Assembly: GCF_003614435.1 (NCBI RefSeq)
Contig: NZ_CP025546.1
Location: 5,890,001 to 5,954,000, forward strand
Length of the DNA stretch: 64,000 nt
Source of the DNA: Mycobacterium paragordonae
GTDB lineage: Bacteria > Actinomycetota > Actinomycetes > Mycobacteriales > Mycobacteriaceae
Reading direction: 5' to 3'
The stretch's first letter is position 1. Each line of letters opens with the position of its first letter. Positions 1-9,423 of this stretch are shown here, piece after piece. The notes beneath the pieces are model-generated. The model worked only from the letters and a program-made list of their open reading frames with translations. It had not been told where the DNA came from and did no database searches. The translations under genes were made by a program, and so were the position numbers.

Positions 1-341
1 TCCGAGGTGGCGTCGACGAGTAAGTTGATGGCGCCCATCGAGTTTCCGGCGAAGTGCGCCGACTCGACGCCCACCACTTCACAGAACCGTGCCACGTGCC
101 GGATCCGCATGGCGCGGCTGTTGACGAAGTCGATGACCTTGGCCGATTGGCCGAAGCCGAGCTGATCCGGCGCCAGCACCCGGTGGTGGGCGGCCAACGC
201 ACCGATGTTGCGTTCCCAGCCCAACTCGGCGCTGGCACCGAACTCACCACCGTGCAGGAGCACCACCGGCTCGCCGCTGCCAGCCTCCAGGTAACTCGTT
301 GCCAGTCCGTCGATTTCGACAGCTTTGCGCTGCATCTGCAT
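1..341 (-). CDS. alpha/beta hydrolase, N-terminal part (runs off window)
   Basis: The N-terminal part of an alpha/beta-fold hydrolase is read on the minus strand and is cut by the window edge. The first codons give MQMQRKAVEIDG. The oxyanion region LLHGGEFG and a nucleophile-elbow-like GNSMGA follow, which fits a serine hydrolase of the meta-cleavage-product hydrolase type. Its ATG overlaps the stop of the upstream cyclase gene (TGATG), so it is the last visible gene of the catabolic operon that starts near 8667. A role in hydrolysing a C-C bond or ester in that pathway is inferred from context. The acid and histidine of the triad lie outside the window. Confidence 0.8.
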   Translation of the reverse strand, partial: MQMQRKAVEIDGLATSYLEAGSGEPVVLLHGGEFGASAELGWERNIGALAAHHRVLAPDQLGFGQSAKVIDFVNSRAMRIRHVARFCEVVGVESAHFAGNSMGAINLLVDATS

Positions 342-1330
342 CACTTGATCGCGATCGGATTCACCGGCGAGCCGACCGCGCCGGTGAACCTCAGCGGCGG
401 CGCGATGAGCTGGAACTCGTAGACGCCGTCAGCCGCGCAGTCCTCGGCCAGCGCGGTGAGATCCCAGTACTCGCCCAGCATCAACCCCATATCGCGCAGG
501 CACAGCAGGTGGAACGGCAGGAACAATCCCTCGACGCCGGATACCGGATCCTCGACCTGCAGGTTGTCTGAAGCCACCGCGGCGACCTCGTTGTGGTGCA
601 GCCACGCAGCGCAGGTCCAGTCCAGGCCGGAGTAGGGCTCCACCTTGTCGCCGGTCATCAGAAACCGTGTCCACCAACCCGTTCGGATCAGCACGATGTC
701 GCCACTCTCGATCCGCACGCCCTGCGCGCGGGCCACGTCGTCCAATTCCGCCGGCATGATCGGGTTTCCGTGTTCCAGAAACACTTCCGCACCGCGGTGG
801 CGCACCAGGTCCAGCAGCACACCGCGTGAGGTGATGCCCTTGACGTCGACCTTGTCGATGCCGCAGTGGAAGGCGCCGAGGCTTGTCACCGAGTCCGCCG
901 GGAAGCCGTTGTAGAGCTGGTCCTCGTAGTACACGTGCGACAGGGCATCCCACTGGGTGGCGGCCTGCAGCGGCATGATGACCATGTCGTCGTTGAACCG
1001 GAACGGGCTGTCGGTCACATAGCTGCTCAGTTGCGCCGCGGTCGGGTTCTTGTCCCACCCGGGTCCGTACTGCGTCAGCGAGTTCGCGTCACCGCCGTCC
1101 ACCGTCATCACGTGAATGGGGTTGTGCCGGAAGCCGAAGGCACCCTGCGGGCCGGACGAACCGAAGTCCACGCCGAGCGGAAACACCTTGCCGTGCCGGA
1201 CCAGGCCGGCCGCCTGCCGCACCTTCTCGGGGGTGATGAAGTTCAGGGTGCCCAGTTCATCGTCGGAGCCCCACCTGCCCCAGTTGCTGAGATCCTTTGC
1301 GGTCCGCCGGAAGTCGGCCATGTCAGCCAT
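341..1330 (-). CDS. cyclase family protein (kynurenine formamidase-like)
   Basis: A 329-residue protein of the cyclase/kynurenine formamidase-like family (PF04199), metal-dependent hydrolases that act on amides, esters or lactones. The family metal-binding stretch is seen in the degenerate form TQWDALSH near the middle. The start MADMADFRR is preferred because its ATG overlaps the stop of the upstream SDR gene; the longer upstream frame has no family resemblance. It is transcribed with the SDR, LLM and Mhp-like genes. In this operon it could open a ring or lactone intermediate; this is inferred from context and the substrate is unknown. Confidence 0.8.
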   Translation of the reverse strand: MADMADFRRTAKDLSNWGRWGSDDELGTLNFITPEKVRQAAGLVRHGKVFPLGVDFGSSGPQGAFGFRHNPIHVMTVDGGDANSLTQYGPGWDKNPTAAQLSSYVTDSPFRFNDDMVIMPLQAATQWDALSHVYYEDQLYNGFPADSVTSLGAFHCGIDKVDVKGITSRGVLLDLVRHRGAEVFLEHGNPIMPAELDDVARAQGVRIESGDIVLIRTGWWTRFLMTGDKVEPYSGLDWTCAAWLHHNEVAAVASDNLQVEDPVSGVEGLFLPFHLLCLRDMGLMLGEYWDLTALAEDCAADGVYEFQLIAPPLRFTGAVGSPVNPIAIK

Positions 1331-2142
1331 CAAGCCTGTCCCTCCTGCAGTGCTGCGGCAGTGGCGGCGCCGGTGTTCCCGCCGTCCACCCACACAACCT
1401 GACCCGAAATGTAGCTGGCCGCAGGACTATTGAGGAACACCAGCACCGAGGCCTGTTCGTCGGGGTCGCTGACCCGCCCCAGCGGCTTGGCGATGTCGTC
1501 GAGGTAGGCCGGTCCGTAGGCGGTGCGCAGCTGGTCGAGGATCGGGGTTTCGGTGACCCCGGGGCCGGTGCAGTTGATCCGGATGCCCCGCTTACCGAGT
1601 TCGACGACGCTGCGCATGGTGTAGAGAATGATGGCTTCCTTCGAGATTTGGTACCCGGTGCCCACGGCGTCGGGGTGGCTTTCACACCACCGCACCCCCT
1701 CCTGCATCGTCGCGGTGCGCAGCAGCGGTGCGACCTGCTGCCCATGTTCCCGGTAAGCGGCCGCCGCCAGCGACGACACGCTCACGATCGACGAACCCGC
1801 GGGCATCCGCGGTAGCAGTGCCTCGGTGAGATGACGTAGTCCCAGGAAGTTGATGGTGACCACGAGCAGCGGGTCGCCGATGCCGGAGGACACCCCGGCG
1901 ACATTGAACAGCGCGTCCACCGGACCTTCGATGGACGCGACCGCCTGATCGATCGATGCCCGATCCGACAGGTCAATCCGGTGAAAGTCGCTGACTCCCG
2001 GTGCAGGTGACCGGTCCAGCCCGATGACCTGCGCGCCGAGTTCGTTGAGTTGCTGCGCCACCCGGGCACCGATGCCCGACGCGCAACCCGTCACCACGGC
2101 GCGGCGACCGTCGTAGCGCCACAACTCCTCGACTCGCGCCAC
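1330..2142 (-). CDS. SDR family oxidoreductase (coniferyl-alcohol dehydrogenase-like)
   Basis: A 270-residue short-chain dehydrogenase/reductase. It has the N-terminal nucleotide-binding motif TGCASGIG, an NVAG-type motif (FNVAGVSSG) and a C-terminal WVDGG, which are typical of classical NAD(P)-dependent SDRs. The active-site region is less standard: after SIVSVSSLAA the expected YxxxK appears as YQISKEA. The long insertion before it resembles the coniferyl-alcohol dehydrogenase/3-alpha-hydroxysteroid dehydrogenase branch. It starts with GTG and its stop overlaps the next ATG. It probably oxidises or reduces an alcohol/ketone intermediate of the pathway. Confidence 0.85.
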   Translation of the reverse strand: MARVEELWRYDGRRAVVTGCASGIGARVAQQLNELGAQVIGLDRSPAPGVSDFHRIDLSDRASIDQAVASIEGPVDALFNVAGVSSGIGDPLLVVTINFLGLRHLTEALLPRMPAGSSIVSVSSLAAAAYREHGQQVAPLLRTATMQEGVRWCESHPDAVGTGYQISKEAIILYTMRSVVELGKRGIRINCTGPGVTETPILDQLRTAYGPAYLDDIAKPLGRVSDPDEQASVLVFLNSPAASYISGQVVWVDGGNTGAATAAALQEGQA

Positions 2143-2162
2143 CGGTCAGGCAGCCTTCGGTG

Positions 2163-3467
2163 TCACTGTGCCTGTTGCTCCTTCAACCGCTGCGCCGCCT
2201 GCACCCGGCCTTCGTTGATCTCGGCCATCGCCTCGGGGATCTCGCTGGCGGTGAACTTACCGCCCCGCCCGGTCGGCAACCCACCGAACGAGTAGTTTTC
2301 GTCGAAGGGCGGAATCGTGGACTCGGGCCGTCGCGCCTCCACCTTCTCGATCACCGGCGCCAGTCTCGCGTCCTTCTCGGCCACCGCCTTCTCGTCACGC
2401 TCGATGAACTCGGGCAGTACCTCTTTGCCCATCAGCTCGATGGATTCCATCGTGCCCTCGTGACTGCGCGGGTTGAGCAGCAGGATGATCTCGTCGACGC
2501 CGCTCTCCTCGTAGCCGCGCAGGAACTCTCGCACGGTGGCCGGTGACCCGATCGCGCCGCGTCCGGGACCGTAGGCCAGGGTCGGGTCCTTCTCGACCTC
2601 TTCGAGATAGCGGTCCCACACCCCGGTGCGCCCGGGTGTGTGCACACCGGTCATGTAGTAGTGCATGATGCCGAACGAGAAGAACCCGCCGCCCTTTCCG
2701 AGGCGCTGCAGCGCCAGCTCGTCGGTTTCAGCGACCATCATCGACAGGTCGCCGCCGATGGCCAGGATGTTCGGGTTGATCTGCGGGGTGACCGGGACTC
2801 CGTTCTCTTCGAATTCTTTGTAGTAACCGTTCACCCGCTCGGTGAGCGGGCCCGGTCCGGTATAGGCGAAACTCAGTGCGCCGATGCACTTCTGGGCCGC
2901 CATCTGCACGCTGGCGGGCCGCGTGCAGGCCACCCAGACCGGCGGGTGCGGCTTCTGCAGCGGCTTGGGTATGACGTTGCGGGCGGGCATTTCGATGTGC
3001 TCGCCTTTGAAACCGGTGAAGGGCTCTTCGACCATGCAGCGGATCGAGACCTCGAGGGCCTCCTCCCACTGCGCCCGCTTGTCGGCGGGGTCGATGTTGA
3101 AGCCGCCGAGCTCACCGACCGAGGAGGACTCGCCGGTGCCGAATTCGACTCGGCCGTTTGAGATCAGGTCCAGGGTGGCGATGCGCTCGGCGACCCGGGC
3201 GGGGTGGTTGACGACCGGTGGCAGGTGCATGATGCCGAAGCCCAGCCGGATGTTCTTGGTGCGCTGGCTGGCCGCGGCCAGGAACATCTCCGGAGCCGTG
3301 GAGTGACAGTACTCCTCGAGGAAGTGGTGCTCGGTGAGCCAGACGGTGGAGAAGCCGGCCTTGTCGGCGGCTTCGACCTCGTCGAGGCAGTCCTGCAGCA
3401 TCTGCCGCTCGTCGTCGGGGACCCAGGGCCGGGGCAGGGCGAACTCGTAGAACAGGGAAATTTTCAT
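2163..3467 (-). CDS. LLM class flavin-dependent oxidoreductase
   Basis: A 434-residue member of the bacterial luciferase-like monooxygenase superfamily, with an N-terminal MKISLFYEF beta strand, WLTEHHF, and the GRVEFGTG motif that binds the flavin phosphate. Such enzymes use FMNH2 or F420H2. The sequence does not settle which, nor whether the reaction is a monooxygenation or a hydride transfer. The gene follows the KstD-like flavoprotein with almost no gap and precedes the SDR by about 20 bp, so it belongs to the same operon. A ring-oxygenating role is plausible but inferred. Confidence 0.85.
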   Translation of the reverse strand: MKISLFYEFALPRPWVPDDERQMLQDCLDEVEAADKAGFSTVWLTEHHFLEEYCHSTAPEMFLAAASQRTKNIRLGFGIMHLPPVVNHPARVAERIATLDLISNGRVEFGTGESSSVGELGGFNIDPADKRAQWEEALEVSIRCMVEEPFTGFKGEHIEMPARNVIPKPLQKPHPPVWVACTRPASVQMAAQKCIGALSFAYTGPGPLTERVNGYYKEFEENGVPVTPQINPNILAIGGDLSMMVAETDELALQRLGKGGGFFSFGIMHYYMTGVHTPGRTGVWDRYLEEVEKDPTLAYGPGRGAIGSPATVREFLRGYEESGVDEIILLLNPRSHEGTMESIELMGKEVLPEFIERDEKAVAEKDARLAPVIEKVEARRPESTIPPFDENYSFGGLPTGRGGKFTASEIPEAMAEINEGRVQAAQRLKEQQAQ

Positions 3468-3469
3468 GA

Positions 3470-5194
3470 CTACCTCCTATGAGCGTTAAGGGTCTGGGTG
3501 GCAAGGTGTTTGGCGGCCACGAAACCGAAGGTCATGGCCGGTCCGATGGTCGCCCCAGCGCCGGCATAGCTGCGTCCCATGACCGGTGCCGCGGTATTGC
3601 CCACCGCGTAGAGCCCCGGCACCACGGTGTCGTCGGGCCGTAGCACCCGGGCGAACTCGTCGGTGCGCAGGCCACCGGACGTGCCGAGGTCACCGGGAAC
3701 GATCCGGAACGCGTAATACGGCGGGTCGCCCAGGGGATACAGGTTGGGGTTGGGCAGCGTGGGGTCGCCATAGTAGTTGTCGTAGACGCTGTCGCCGCGG
3801 TTGAAGTCGTCGTCGTGTCCGGCGCGGGCCAGTTCGTTGAAGCGGGCAGCGGTGGCCCTCAGTTGCGTTGCCGGAACATCGATCTTGCCCGCCAATTCCG
3901 CCCAGCTGGATGCGGATTTGACGACGCCGGATTCTAGCCACGCCTTCGGGATCTTGCGTCCGGTGGGCACCGGTGCGCCCGGGACCTTCGGTATCGGCAG
4001 GTGCCCGCCGACGACGTAACGGTTGAAGGACCGATGATCGGTGATCAGCCAGCACGGGATGTGCGTGACGCCGGTTTTGTGGCCCGCGATCATGGCGTGA
4101 CCGAAGTCCATGTAGGGGGCCGCTTCGTTGATGAACCGCTTGCCGTCCCCGTTGACGATGAACTGCGAGGGCATCATGCGCTCGTTGAGCATGAATTGCA
4201 TTCGCCCGTCCGGCCATTGGATGGCGGGAAACCACCACGCCTCGTCGAGCAGGTCCGCGGCGGCGCCGACCCGCTGCCCGGCGCGGATGCCGTCACCCAC
4301 GGCCGCCGGATTGCCGAAGCTCCAGTCCTGGTCCACCACCGGTTGATACTCCTTGCGCCAGGCCATGTCGTGATCGAAACCGCCGGAGGCCAGGATGACC
4401 CCTCGGCGCGATCCGATCCGCTGTTGCCTGCCGTCCCGGTGCACCAGGGCGCCGATCACCGATCCGTCCGCGTCGGTCACAAGCTCGTGCAACGGAGTGT
4501 CCAGCCACAGCGGGATGCCGCGCTCCTTCATCGCCAGTCGCAGCCGCGCGGCCAGGGACTGCCCGATGGCGGCAATCCGCTCGCCGAACACACGCGCCCG
4601 CACCATCCGTGAGATCAATTTCACCAGAACGGCTTTGCCGGCCCAGGACTGCCGAATCAGGTAGAAGGACCGCAGTTCCTTGGGGCCCAGCCAGATGCCC
4701 TTGGGTGCCAGTGCCAGCGGCTGCAGCAGGGTGGTCTCGTCGGCGCCGAGTTCCCGCAGGTCGATCGGCGGCACGTTGATGGTGCTGCCGAGTTCCGAAC
4801 CGCCCGCCAACTCCGGGTAGTAGTCGGCGTAGCCGGGCTTCCAGACGAATTCGAGCCAGGGGCTCAGCCCTTCCAGGAACTCCAGCATCTGCGGCGCCGA
4901 GTCCACGTACTGGCGGATCCGTGCCGCACTGACCAGACCCTCGGTGATCTGCTGCAGGTAGCGGACCACGTCCTCGGGTGCCGGCGAGTAGCCCGCCCGG
5001 CGCTGCGCGGGAGCACCGGGTACCCAGATGCCGCCGCCCGACAGTGCGGTGGAACCACCGAACTGCGGCGACTTCTCGATGACCAGCGCGTCCAGTCCGC
5101 AGGATGCCGCGGTCAGCGCGGCCGTCATGCCGCCGCCGCCGGAACCGACGACCAGCACGTCCACCACGTGGTCGAAGTCATCAAAGGACGTCAT
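3470..5194 (-). CDS. FAD-binding protein, 3-ketosteroid-delta1-dehydrogenase-like
   Basis: A 574-residue flavoprotein of the FAD-binding 2 (PF00890) group. The dinucleotide motif [12 protein letters not shown] is at the N terminus, [15 protein letters not shown] follows, and the C terminus has GLYAVGN and [14 protein letters not shown], as in KstD and fumarate reductase-type dehydrogenases. These enzymes introduce a double bond next to a ketone. The start MTSFDDFD was chosen because it overlaps the mhpB-like stop by 4 bp. A second, separate KstD-like gene lies at 9424. The pairing with Mhp-like enzymes suggests aromatisation of an alicyclic ketone before ring cleavage (inference). Confidence 0.85.
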   Translation of the reverse strand: MTSFDDFDHVVDVLVVGSGGGGMTAALTAASCGLDALVIEKSPQFGGSTALSGGGIWVPGAPAQRRAGYSPAPEDVVRYLQQITEGLVSAARIRQYVDSAPQMLEFLEGLSPWLEFVWKPGYADYYPELAGGSELGSTINVPPIDLRELGADETTLLQPLALAPKGIWLGPKELRSFYLIRQSWAGKAVLVKLISRMVRARVFGERIAAIGQSLAARLRLAMKERGIPLWLDTPLHELVTDADGSVIGALVHRDGRQQRIGSRRGVILASGGFDHDMAWRKEYQPVVDQDWSFGNPAAVGDGIRAGQRVGAAADLLDEAWWFPAIQWPDGRMQFMLNERMMPSQFIVNGDGKRFINEAAPYMDFGHAMIAGHKTGVTHIPCWLITDHRSFNRYVVGGHLPIPKVPGAPVPTGRKIPKAWLESGVVKSASSWAELAGKIDVPATQLRATAARFNELARAGHDDDFNRGDSVYDNYYGDPTLPNPNLYPLGDPPYYAFRIVPGDLGTSGGLRTDEFARVLRPDDTVVPGLYAVGNTAAPVMGRSYAGAGATIGPAMTFGFVAAKHLATQTLNAHRR

Positions 5195-6144
5195 TCGACC
5201 GGCACCGCCGTCCGGATGGCGAATCCGGCGATCAGGTCGGCGGCCTGTTTGTAGTAGCGCACCGCGGTGCGGTAGCGGCCGACCGTGGCCAGCGCCGCGA
5301 AAGCGGCTATCCAGGTGCGTATTTCGTGCGCCGAGCTGCCGCCCTCCTGTGTCACGAAGGTGTTCGACCAGCGGTCGAGATCGGCCAGGTGACCGCTGTC
5401 GACGATGTCGAGGAATCGTTGATCCCACGCGGGGTTGAGGGGTTGCAGATCGCCGGCACCGCCGGCGAAGTTCCTGGCCGCCTCGATCACCTGGGCTTGA
5501 CGGGCCTCCCGCTGCTCGGTGCTCAGGGGCCGCCCGTGCACGATCCGCTCCAACTGGGCCGCAGCGGCGGTCGCCAGGGTGGGCACCGGAGGGCTGTGTG
5601 ACAACCCACCCGATCCGAGCACCAGCACCCGCTTATCCAGGGTGGCCAGAAAACCGCCCACGGCGGTCCCCAGGGACCGGCACCGGTGCAGGGGACCCAG
5701 CGGTTCGGCGACCGCGTTGATGAAGATCGGAATCACGGGAACCGCCGTGGCACAACCGAACAGCTTCTCCAGCGGCTGAACGGTGCCGTGATCGACGTCC
5801 ATGCTCGCCGATATCGCAATGTCGACGCCGACGCCGAGGACGGCCTTCGCGCAATCCCCGGCGGTGTCCTCCGCAACGGGCAACCGGCCGGCATAGGTGC
5901 CGTAATCGCCGACTCCATTGGCCTGCAAGCCGATACAGAACGACGGCATCACCTTGTAGAAGAACCCGTTGTAGTGATCCGGGGAGAAGATGACCACCAG
6001 CTCGGGATCGAAATCGGCGACGAAGTCCCGGGCCTGCGCGATCCCGGCGCCGACGTCGTCAAGCAGATCCCGCGGCGGCCCCGGTAGATTCAGCAGCGGG
6101 CTGTGGGACATACAGCAGAGAGCCAGTGGCACTGTCCGATTCAC
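5191..6144 (-). CDS. mhpB: 3-carboxyethylcatechol 2,3-dioxygenase-like extradiol dioxygenase
   Basis: A 317-residue class III (LigB-type) extradiol dioxygenase, close to E. coli MhpB in length and motif order. MSHSPLL is at the N terminus, followed by [15 protein letters not shown] with His119, and GLSHSPPVP with His183. The last two align with the E. coli catalytic His115 and His179 at a constant offset of 4. It should cleave a catechol such as 2,3-dihydroxyphenylpropionate next to the diol, using Fe(II). The gene start lies inside the 3' end of the mhpA-like gene (86-nt overlap in another frame). The real substrate may be a related alkyl catechol. Confidence 0.9.
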   Translation of the reverse strand: MNRTVPLALCCMSHSPLLNLPGPPRDLLDDVGAGIAQARDFVADFDPELVVIFSPDHYNGFFYKVMPSFCIGLQANGVGDYGTYAGRLPVAEDTAGDCAKAVLGVGVDIAISASMDVDHGTVQPLEKLFGCATAVPVIPIFINAVAEPLGPLHRCRSLGTAVGGFLATLDKRVLVLGSGGLSHSPPVPTLATAAAAQLERIVHGRPLSTEQREARQAQVIEAARNFAGGAGDLQPLNPAWDQRFLDIVDSGHLADLDRWSNTFVTQEGGSSAHEIRTWIAAFAALATVGRYRTAVRYYKQAADLIAGFAIRTAVPVE

Positions 6145-7765
6145 CCCCTTCCGGCGTCAGCGAGAGCGCGTCGATCAGGGCGGCGCTCAACTCGGCGGAG
6201 CGCTGTGCGATGCAGGCGCCGGCGATGCACCGATCGGGCCGCAGGAACACCACCGACTCCTCATGCTGGTCGAACCAGGCTTTGAGGTGCCCGCCGCGGT
6301 CGCCGACGATCACCACGTCGGCGTCATCCTGTCCGGTCCACCCGAGCTGAGTCAGCGGTCGCAGCGCAACGAAACGGGCCCCCAACGCTTTCCAGTCAGC
6401 GAACGCACGCTCGCCGAGGATCTTCCGGGGATCGTTGTTCCAGCACAGCACGGCGAACCAGTTGCCCAGCACATCGTCGAGCAGCACGTCGCGTTGAGTC
6501 CGGGTGTCGACCCTCGGCTGAACGAATAGGGTGCCGGTCGGCGAACCCGGCCGCGGGGCCGCACCGGCCGGGTGAGCCACTGCCCCCTGCTCGTAGCGCG
6601 GCATCGGCTTGAACCTCATCTCCAGCACATACCGCTTGAGGGACGGCACAATTGACGCCGACCGGATCACCGCGTCGCGTGCCCTGGCGACCCGGCGATT
6701 GGTCGGCGAGATGACCCGGCCCACCATGGTGGACAGGTCGATCATCGCCCGCGCGTGCTTGCGCCGCTCCACGTCATAGGTGTCCAGCAACGCCTCAGCG
6801 GCCTTGCCCCGGATCACCGCGGACAGCTTCCACCCGAGATTGGCGGCGTCGCGGATGCCGCTGTTGTAGCCCTGCCCCTGCCACACCGGCATCAGGTGCG
6901 CCGCGTCCCCGGCGAGCAGCATCCGGCCATTGCGGAAGTTGCCGGCGATCCGCGAGTGGTGGGTGTAAACCCGGCGACGGATGACCTCGACCCGATCGGG
7001 ATAGGGCACCATGCGTGCCAGCATCTGCCGCAGGAAGGCCGGGTCCTCGGCCTGTTCGTCGGTCTCCTCAGCATGAATCATGAACTCGAACCGCCGAATT
7101 CCGTGGGCGATCGAGATGGAGGCGTACGGGCGTTCCGGGTCGGCGCCGACTTCACTGTTCGGGTGTCCCAGCGGGTCGTTGGCGATGTCGACCACCAGCC
7201 ACCTGGTCGGTGACGTGGTGCCGTCGAACGACACGCCCATCATGCCGCGGGTGACGCTGCGTCCGCCGTCGCAGCCCACGACGTACCGTGCCCGCACCGC
7301 CAACGGATTCGCACCGCCGAGTTCGGCATGCACCCCGTCGTCGGCCTGCGCACATCGGACCATCGGGCTGTTCCAGCGCACCTCGACGTGGCCGAATCGG
7401 TCCAGTCCGCGCAACAATTCGGCGTCCACCAACGGCTGCACGAACCCGTTGCGCTTGGGCCAGCCGAATCGTGAATCCGGCGGCGCCATTTCGGCGAGCA
7501 CGCGCCGCTTGGCGTCGTAGAACCGCAGGATCTGATTCGGGACGGTGTGCGGCAGCACGTGTTCCACCAGTCCGATGGACTGGAAGGTCCGCAGACCTTC
7601 GTCGTCGAGGCCCACCCCCCGGGGATAGTCGATCAGCGTGGCGCGCTCCTCAGCCACCAGGGTCCGGACACCCTGCAGGCCAAGGATATTGGCCAAGGTC
7701 AGACCGACCGGCCCGGCACCGACCACCAGTACGTCGACGTCCGTCCCGTGTCCGTCGCCGGCCAT
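6059..7765 (-). CDS. mhpA: MhpA-like FAD-dependent aromatic hydroxylase
   Basis: A 568-residue flavoprotein monooxygenase of the 3-(3-hydroxyphenyl)propionate hydroxylase type. It has the N-terminal FAD motif [12 protein letters not shown], a central DG-like region ([11 protein letters not shown]), the second FAD motif [16 protein letters not shown], and a thioredoxin-like C-terminal domain. It would ortho-hydroxylate a phenol with NAD(P)H and O2 to give the catechol for the adjacent extradiol dioxygenase. The start MAGDGHG overlaps the stop of the upstream hydrolase (TGATG), and the 3' end overlaps the mhpB-like start. Substrate identity is inferred from family only. Confidence 0.9.
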   Translation of the reverse strand: MAGDGHGTDVDVLVVGAGPVGLTLANILGLQGVRTLVAEERATLIDYPRGVGLDDEGLRTFQSIGLVEHVLPHTVPNQILRFYDAKRRVLAEMAPPDSRFGWPKRNGFVQPLVDAELLRGLDRFGHVEVRWNSPMVRCAQADDGVHAELGGANPLAVRARYVVGCDGGRSVTRGMMGVSFDGTTSPTRWLVVDIANDPLGHPNSEVGADPERPYASISIAHGIRRFEFMIHAEETDEQAEDPAFLRQMLARMVPYPDRVEVIRRRVYTHHSRIAGNFRNGRMLLAGDAAHLMPVWQGQGYNSGIRDAANLGWKLSAVIRGKAAEALLDTYDVERRKHARAMIDLSTMVGRVISPTNRRVARARDAVIRSASIVPSLKRYVLEMRFKPMPRYEQGAVAHPAGAAPRPGSPTGTLFVQPRVDTRTQRDVLLDDVLGNWFAVLCWNNDPRKILGERAFADWKALGARFVALRPLTQLGWTGQDDADVVIVGDRGGHLKAWFDQHEESVVFLRPDRCIAGACIAQRSAELSAALIDALSLTPEGGESDSATGSLLYVPQPAAESTGAAAGSA

Positions 7766-8667
7766 CAGCGGTCCAGCAGGAAGTCGAGATGCAGGCGGTT
7801 GAACGTCTTGGCGTCCTCGTACTGAGGCCAGTGACCACAACCCGGCATCACCTCGAACCGGGCGCCGGGGATCATCGACGCCATGCGACGTCCCTCGGGC
7901 ACGTCGGCGGTGGGATCATCGCTGGTCCACAGGACCAGCGTCGGCGCGGTGATGGACCCGTATTCGTTTGGCCCCAGCAGGTTTCGGGCCCGGATCTCGG
8001 GGTCTTGCAGCGCCATGATGTCGCGCATCGCCGCCACGAAGCCCGGTTGCCGGTAGATGCGTTGCCGGCTGGCGACCAGGTCGTCGTAGTCCTTGGACTT
8101 GTCCGCCATCAACCACTTGATGCGGGCCTGCACGGTCTCCCACGTCGGATCCTCCGCGGCGGCCATGGACAACGTGATGATTCGTTTCATCACCGCCGGG
8201 TCCGCCTGCGAGCCGCCGGCGGTATTGAGGACCAACCGGTCGATGATGTCTGGGTGGTCGATGGCGGCACGGGCGGCCACCCAGCCGCCCAGCGATTCGC
8301 CGCTCAGATGAATGCGGTCGGCTCCGATGGTGCGCACCACCGCCATCAGGTGTTCGACATAGTGGCGGATCTCCAGCGGGTGACCCGGCTTGTCGGTGTA
8401 CCCGTGCCCCAGCATGTCGATCGACCAGGTCCAGAAGTGCTCGGCGTGCGCGGCCAGGTTGCGCACGTATGCCTCGGCGTGCCCGCCCGAGCCGTGCAGC
8501 AGGATCAGCACCGGCTGACCGGGCTCGCCCGCCTGCAGGTAGCGGGTGCGGACGCCACCGGCCGACAGATAGCCCTGCGAAAACGGGACACCCTGCAGGT
8601 CGCTCCACACGCTCTCGAACTCGGTCACGGTTCCTTCCGGAGAAAATATGGTTCTCGTTTTCGACAT
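7765..8667 (-). CDS. alpha/beta hydrolase, MhpC-type C-C hydrolase
   Basis: A 300-residue alpha/beta hydrolase resembling meta-cleavage product hydrolases (MhpC/BphD). It shows [12 protein letters not shown] at the oxyanion hole, the nucleophile elbow GESLGG, an Asp-containing LWTSDDPTA, and the terminal histidine in GCGHWPQYE. It would hydrolyse the ring-fission product of the MhpB-like enzyme. It is the first gene of the minus-strand operon. The start MSKTRTIF at 8667 is preferred; an upstream in-frame GTG at 8691 lies inside the palindromic operator region and is less likely. Confidence 0.85.
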   Translation of the reverse strand: MSKTRTIFSPEGTVTEFESVWSDLQGVPFSQGYLSAGGVRTRYLQAGEPGQPVLILLHGSGGHAEAYVRNLAAHAEHFWTWSIDMLGHGYTDKPGHPLEIRHYVEHLMAVVRTIGADRIHLSGESLGGWVAARAAIDHPDIIDRLVLNTAGGSQADPAVMKRIITLSMAAAEDPTWETVQARIKWLMADKSKDYDDLVASRQRIYRQPGFVAAMRDIMALQDPEIRARNLLGPNEYGSITAPTLVLWTSDDPTADVPEGRRMASMIPGARFEVMPGCGHWPQYEDAKTFNRLHLDFLLDR

Positions 8668-8672
8668 CTTGC

Positions 8673-8704
8673 GTGTGCTAATATCGCACACTAATGTGCG
8701 TTAT
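8673..8704. promoter_or_regulatory. overlapping palindromes, putative IclR operator
   Basis: The short divergent gap between the hydrolase and the IclR gene contains two overlapping inverted repeats. GTGTGC-N7-GCACAC spans 8673-8691. CGCACA-CTAA-TGTGCG spans 8685-8700, and its outer flanks ATA/TAT also pair. This is the expected place for the IclR regulator to control the catabolic operon and itself. The function is inferred from position and symmetry. Confidence 0.6.
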
Positions 8705-8743
8705 ATATAGAGCTTCGCTCTCACCGAAAGGTCTGTCAAGACC

Positions 8744-9409
8744 GTGACGGGTTCGCAGACACTGGCCAGAGGCCTCACCGCGCTGCAACTGGTGGCGTCC
8801 TCCCCGAGGGGCCTGACCATGCAAGAGGTCGCCGATCAGGTCGGTGTGCATCGCACCATCGCCTACCGGTTGCTGGCCACCCTGGCGGAATTTCGGCTGG
8901 TCTCCAAGGGCGAGGACGGCCGCTTCCGGCCGGCCGCCGGCCTGGCCGCACTCGGCGCGTCGTTCGACCACAACGTCCGTCAACTCTGTCTGCCCACACT
9001 GCGCTCGCTGGCCGACGAACTGGGCACCACGGTGTCGCTGCTGATCGCCGAGGGAGACGAGCAGGTGGCTATCGCGGTGATCGTGCCGACCCAGGTCGCC
9101 TATCAGCTCGCCTTCCACGAAGGCAGCCGCTACCCGCTGGACCGTGGCGCGGCGGGGATAGCCCTGCTGGCGAACATGCCGCCACGCCCGGGCGAGCGGG
9201 ACCTGGTCAGCGCGGCGCGCCAGCGCGGGTGGGTCACCACCCACGGCGAGATCGAGCCCAACACGTATGGACTGGCGGTGCCGGTCCGTCGCCCAGCGCC
9301 GGCACCGCCGACCTGTATCAATCTGATCTCCCACCGCGAAGACGTGGTGATGCGCGGCAAGGACGCGGTCATCAAGGCCGCAGAGCAGTTGTCCGCGTTG
9401 CTGAGCTGA
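8744..9409 (+). CDS. IclR family transcriptional regulator
   Basis: A 221-residue regulator with an N-terminal winged helix (TMQEVADQVGVHRTIAYRLLATL, split here as TMQEVADQVG then HRTIAYRLL) and a C-terminal IclR-type ligand domain (VSLLIAEGDEQVAIAV, LDRGAAGIALLA). It is somewhat shorter than the usual 240-260 residues. It begins with GTG, is divergent from the Mhp-like operon, and lies beside the palindromes at 8673-8704. It therefore probably responds to a pathway intermediate and controls both directions. The next gene, a KstD-like flavoprotein, starts 15 nt downstream. Confidence 0.9.
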   Translation: MTGSQTLARGLTALQLVASSPRGLTMQEVADQVGVHRTIAYRLLATLAEFRLVSKGEDGRFRPAAGLAALGASFDHNVRQLCLPTLRSLADELGTTVSLLIAEGDEQVAIAVIVPTQVAYQLAFHEGSRYPLDRGAAGIALLANMPPRPGERDLVSAARQRGWVTTHGEIEPNTYGLAVPVRRPAPAPPTCINLISHREDVVMRGKDAVIKAAEQLSALLS

Positions 9410-9423
9410 AGGGACTTCAAGGC

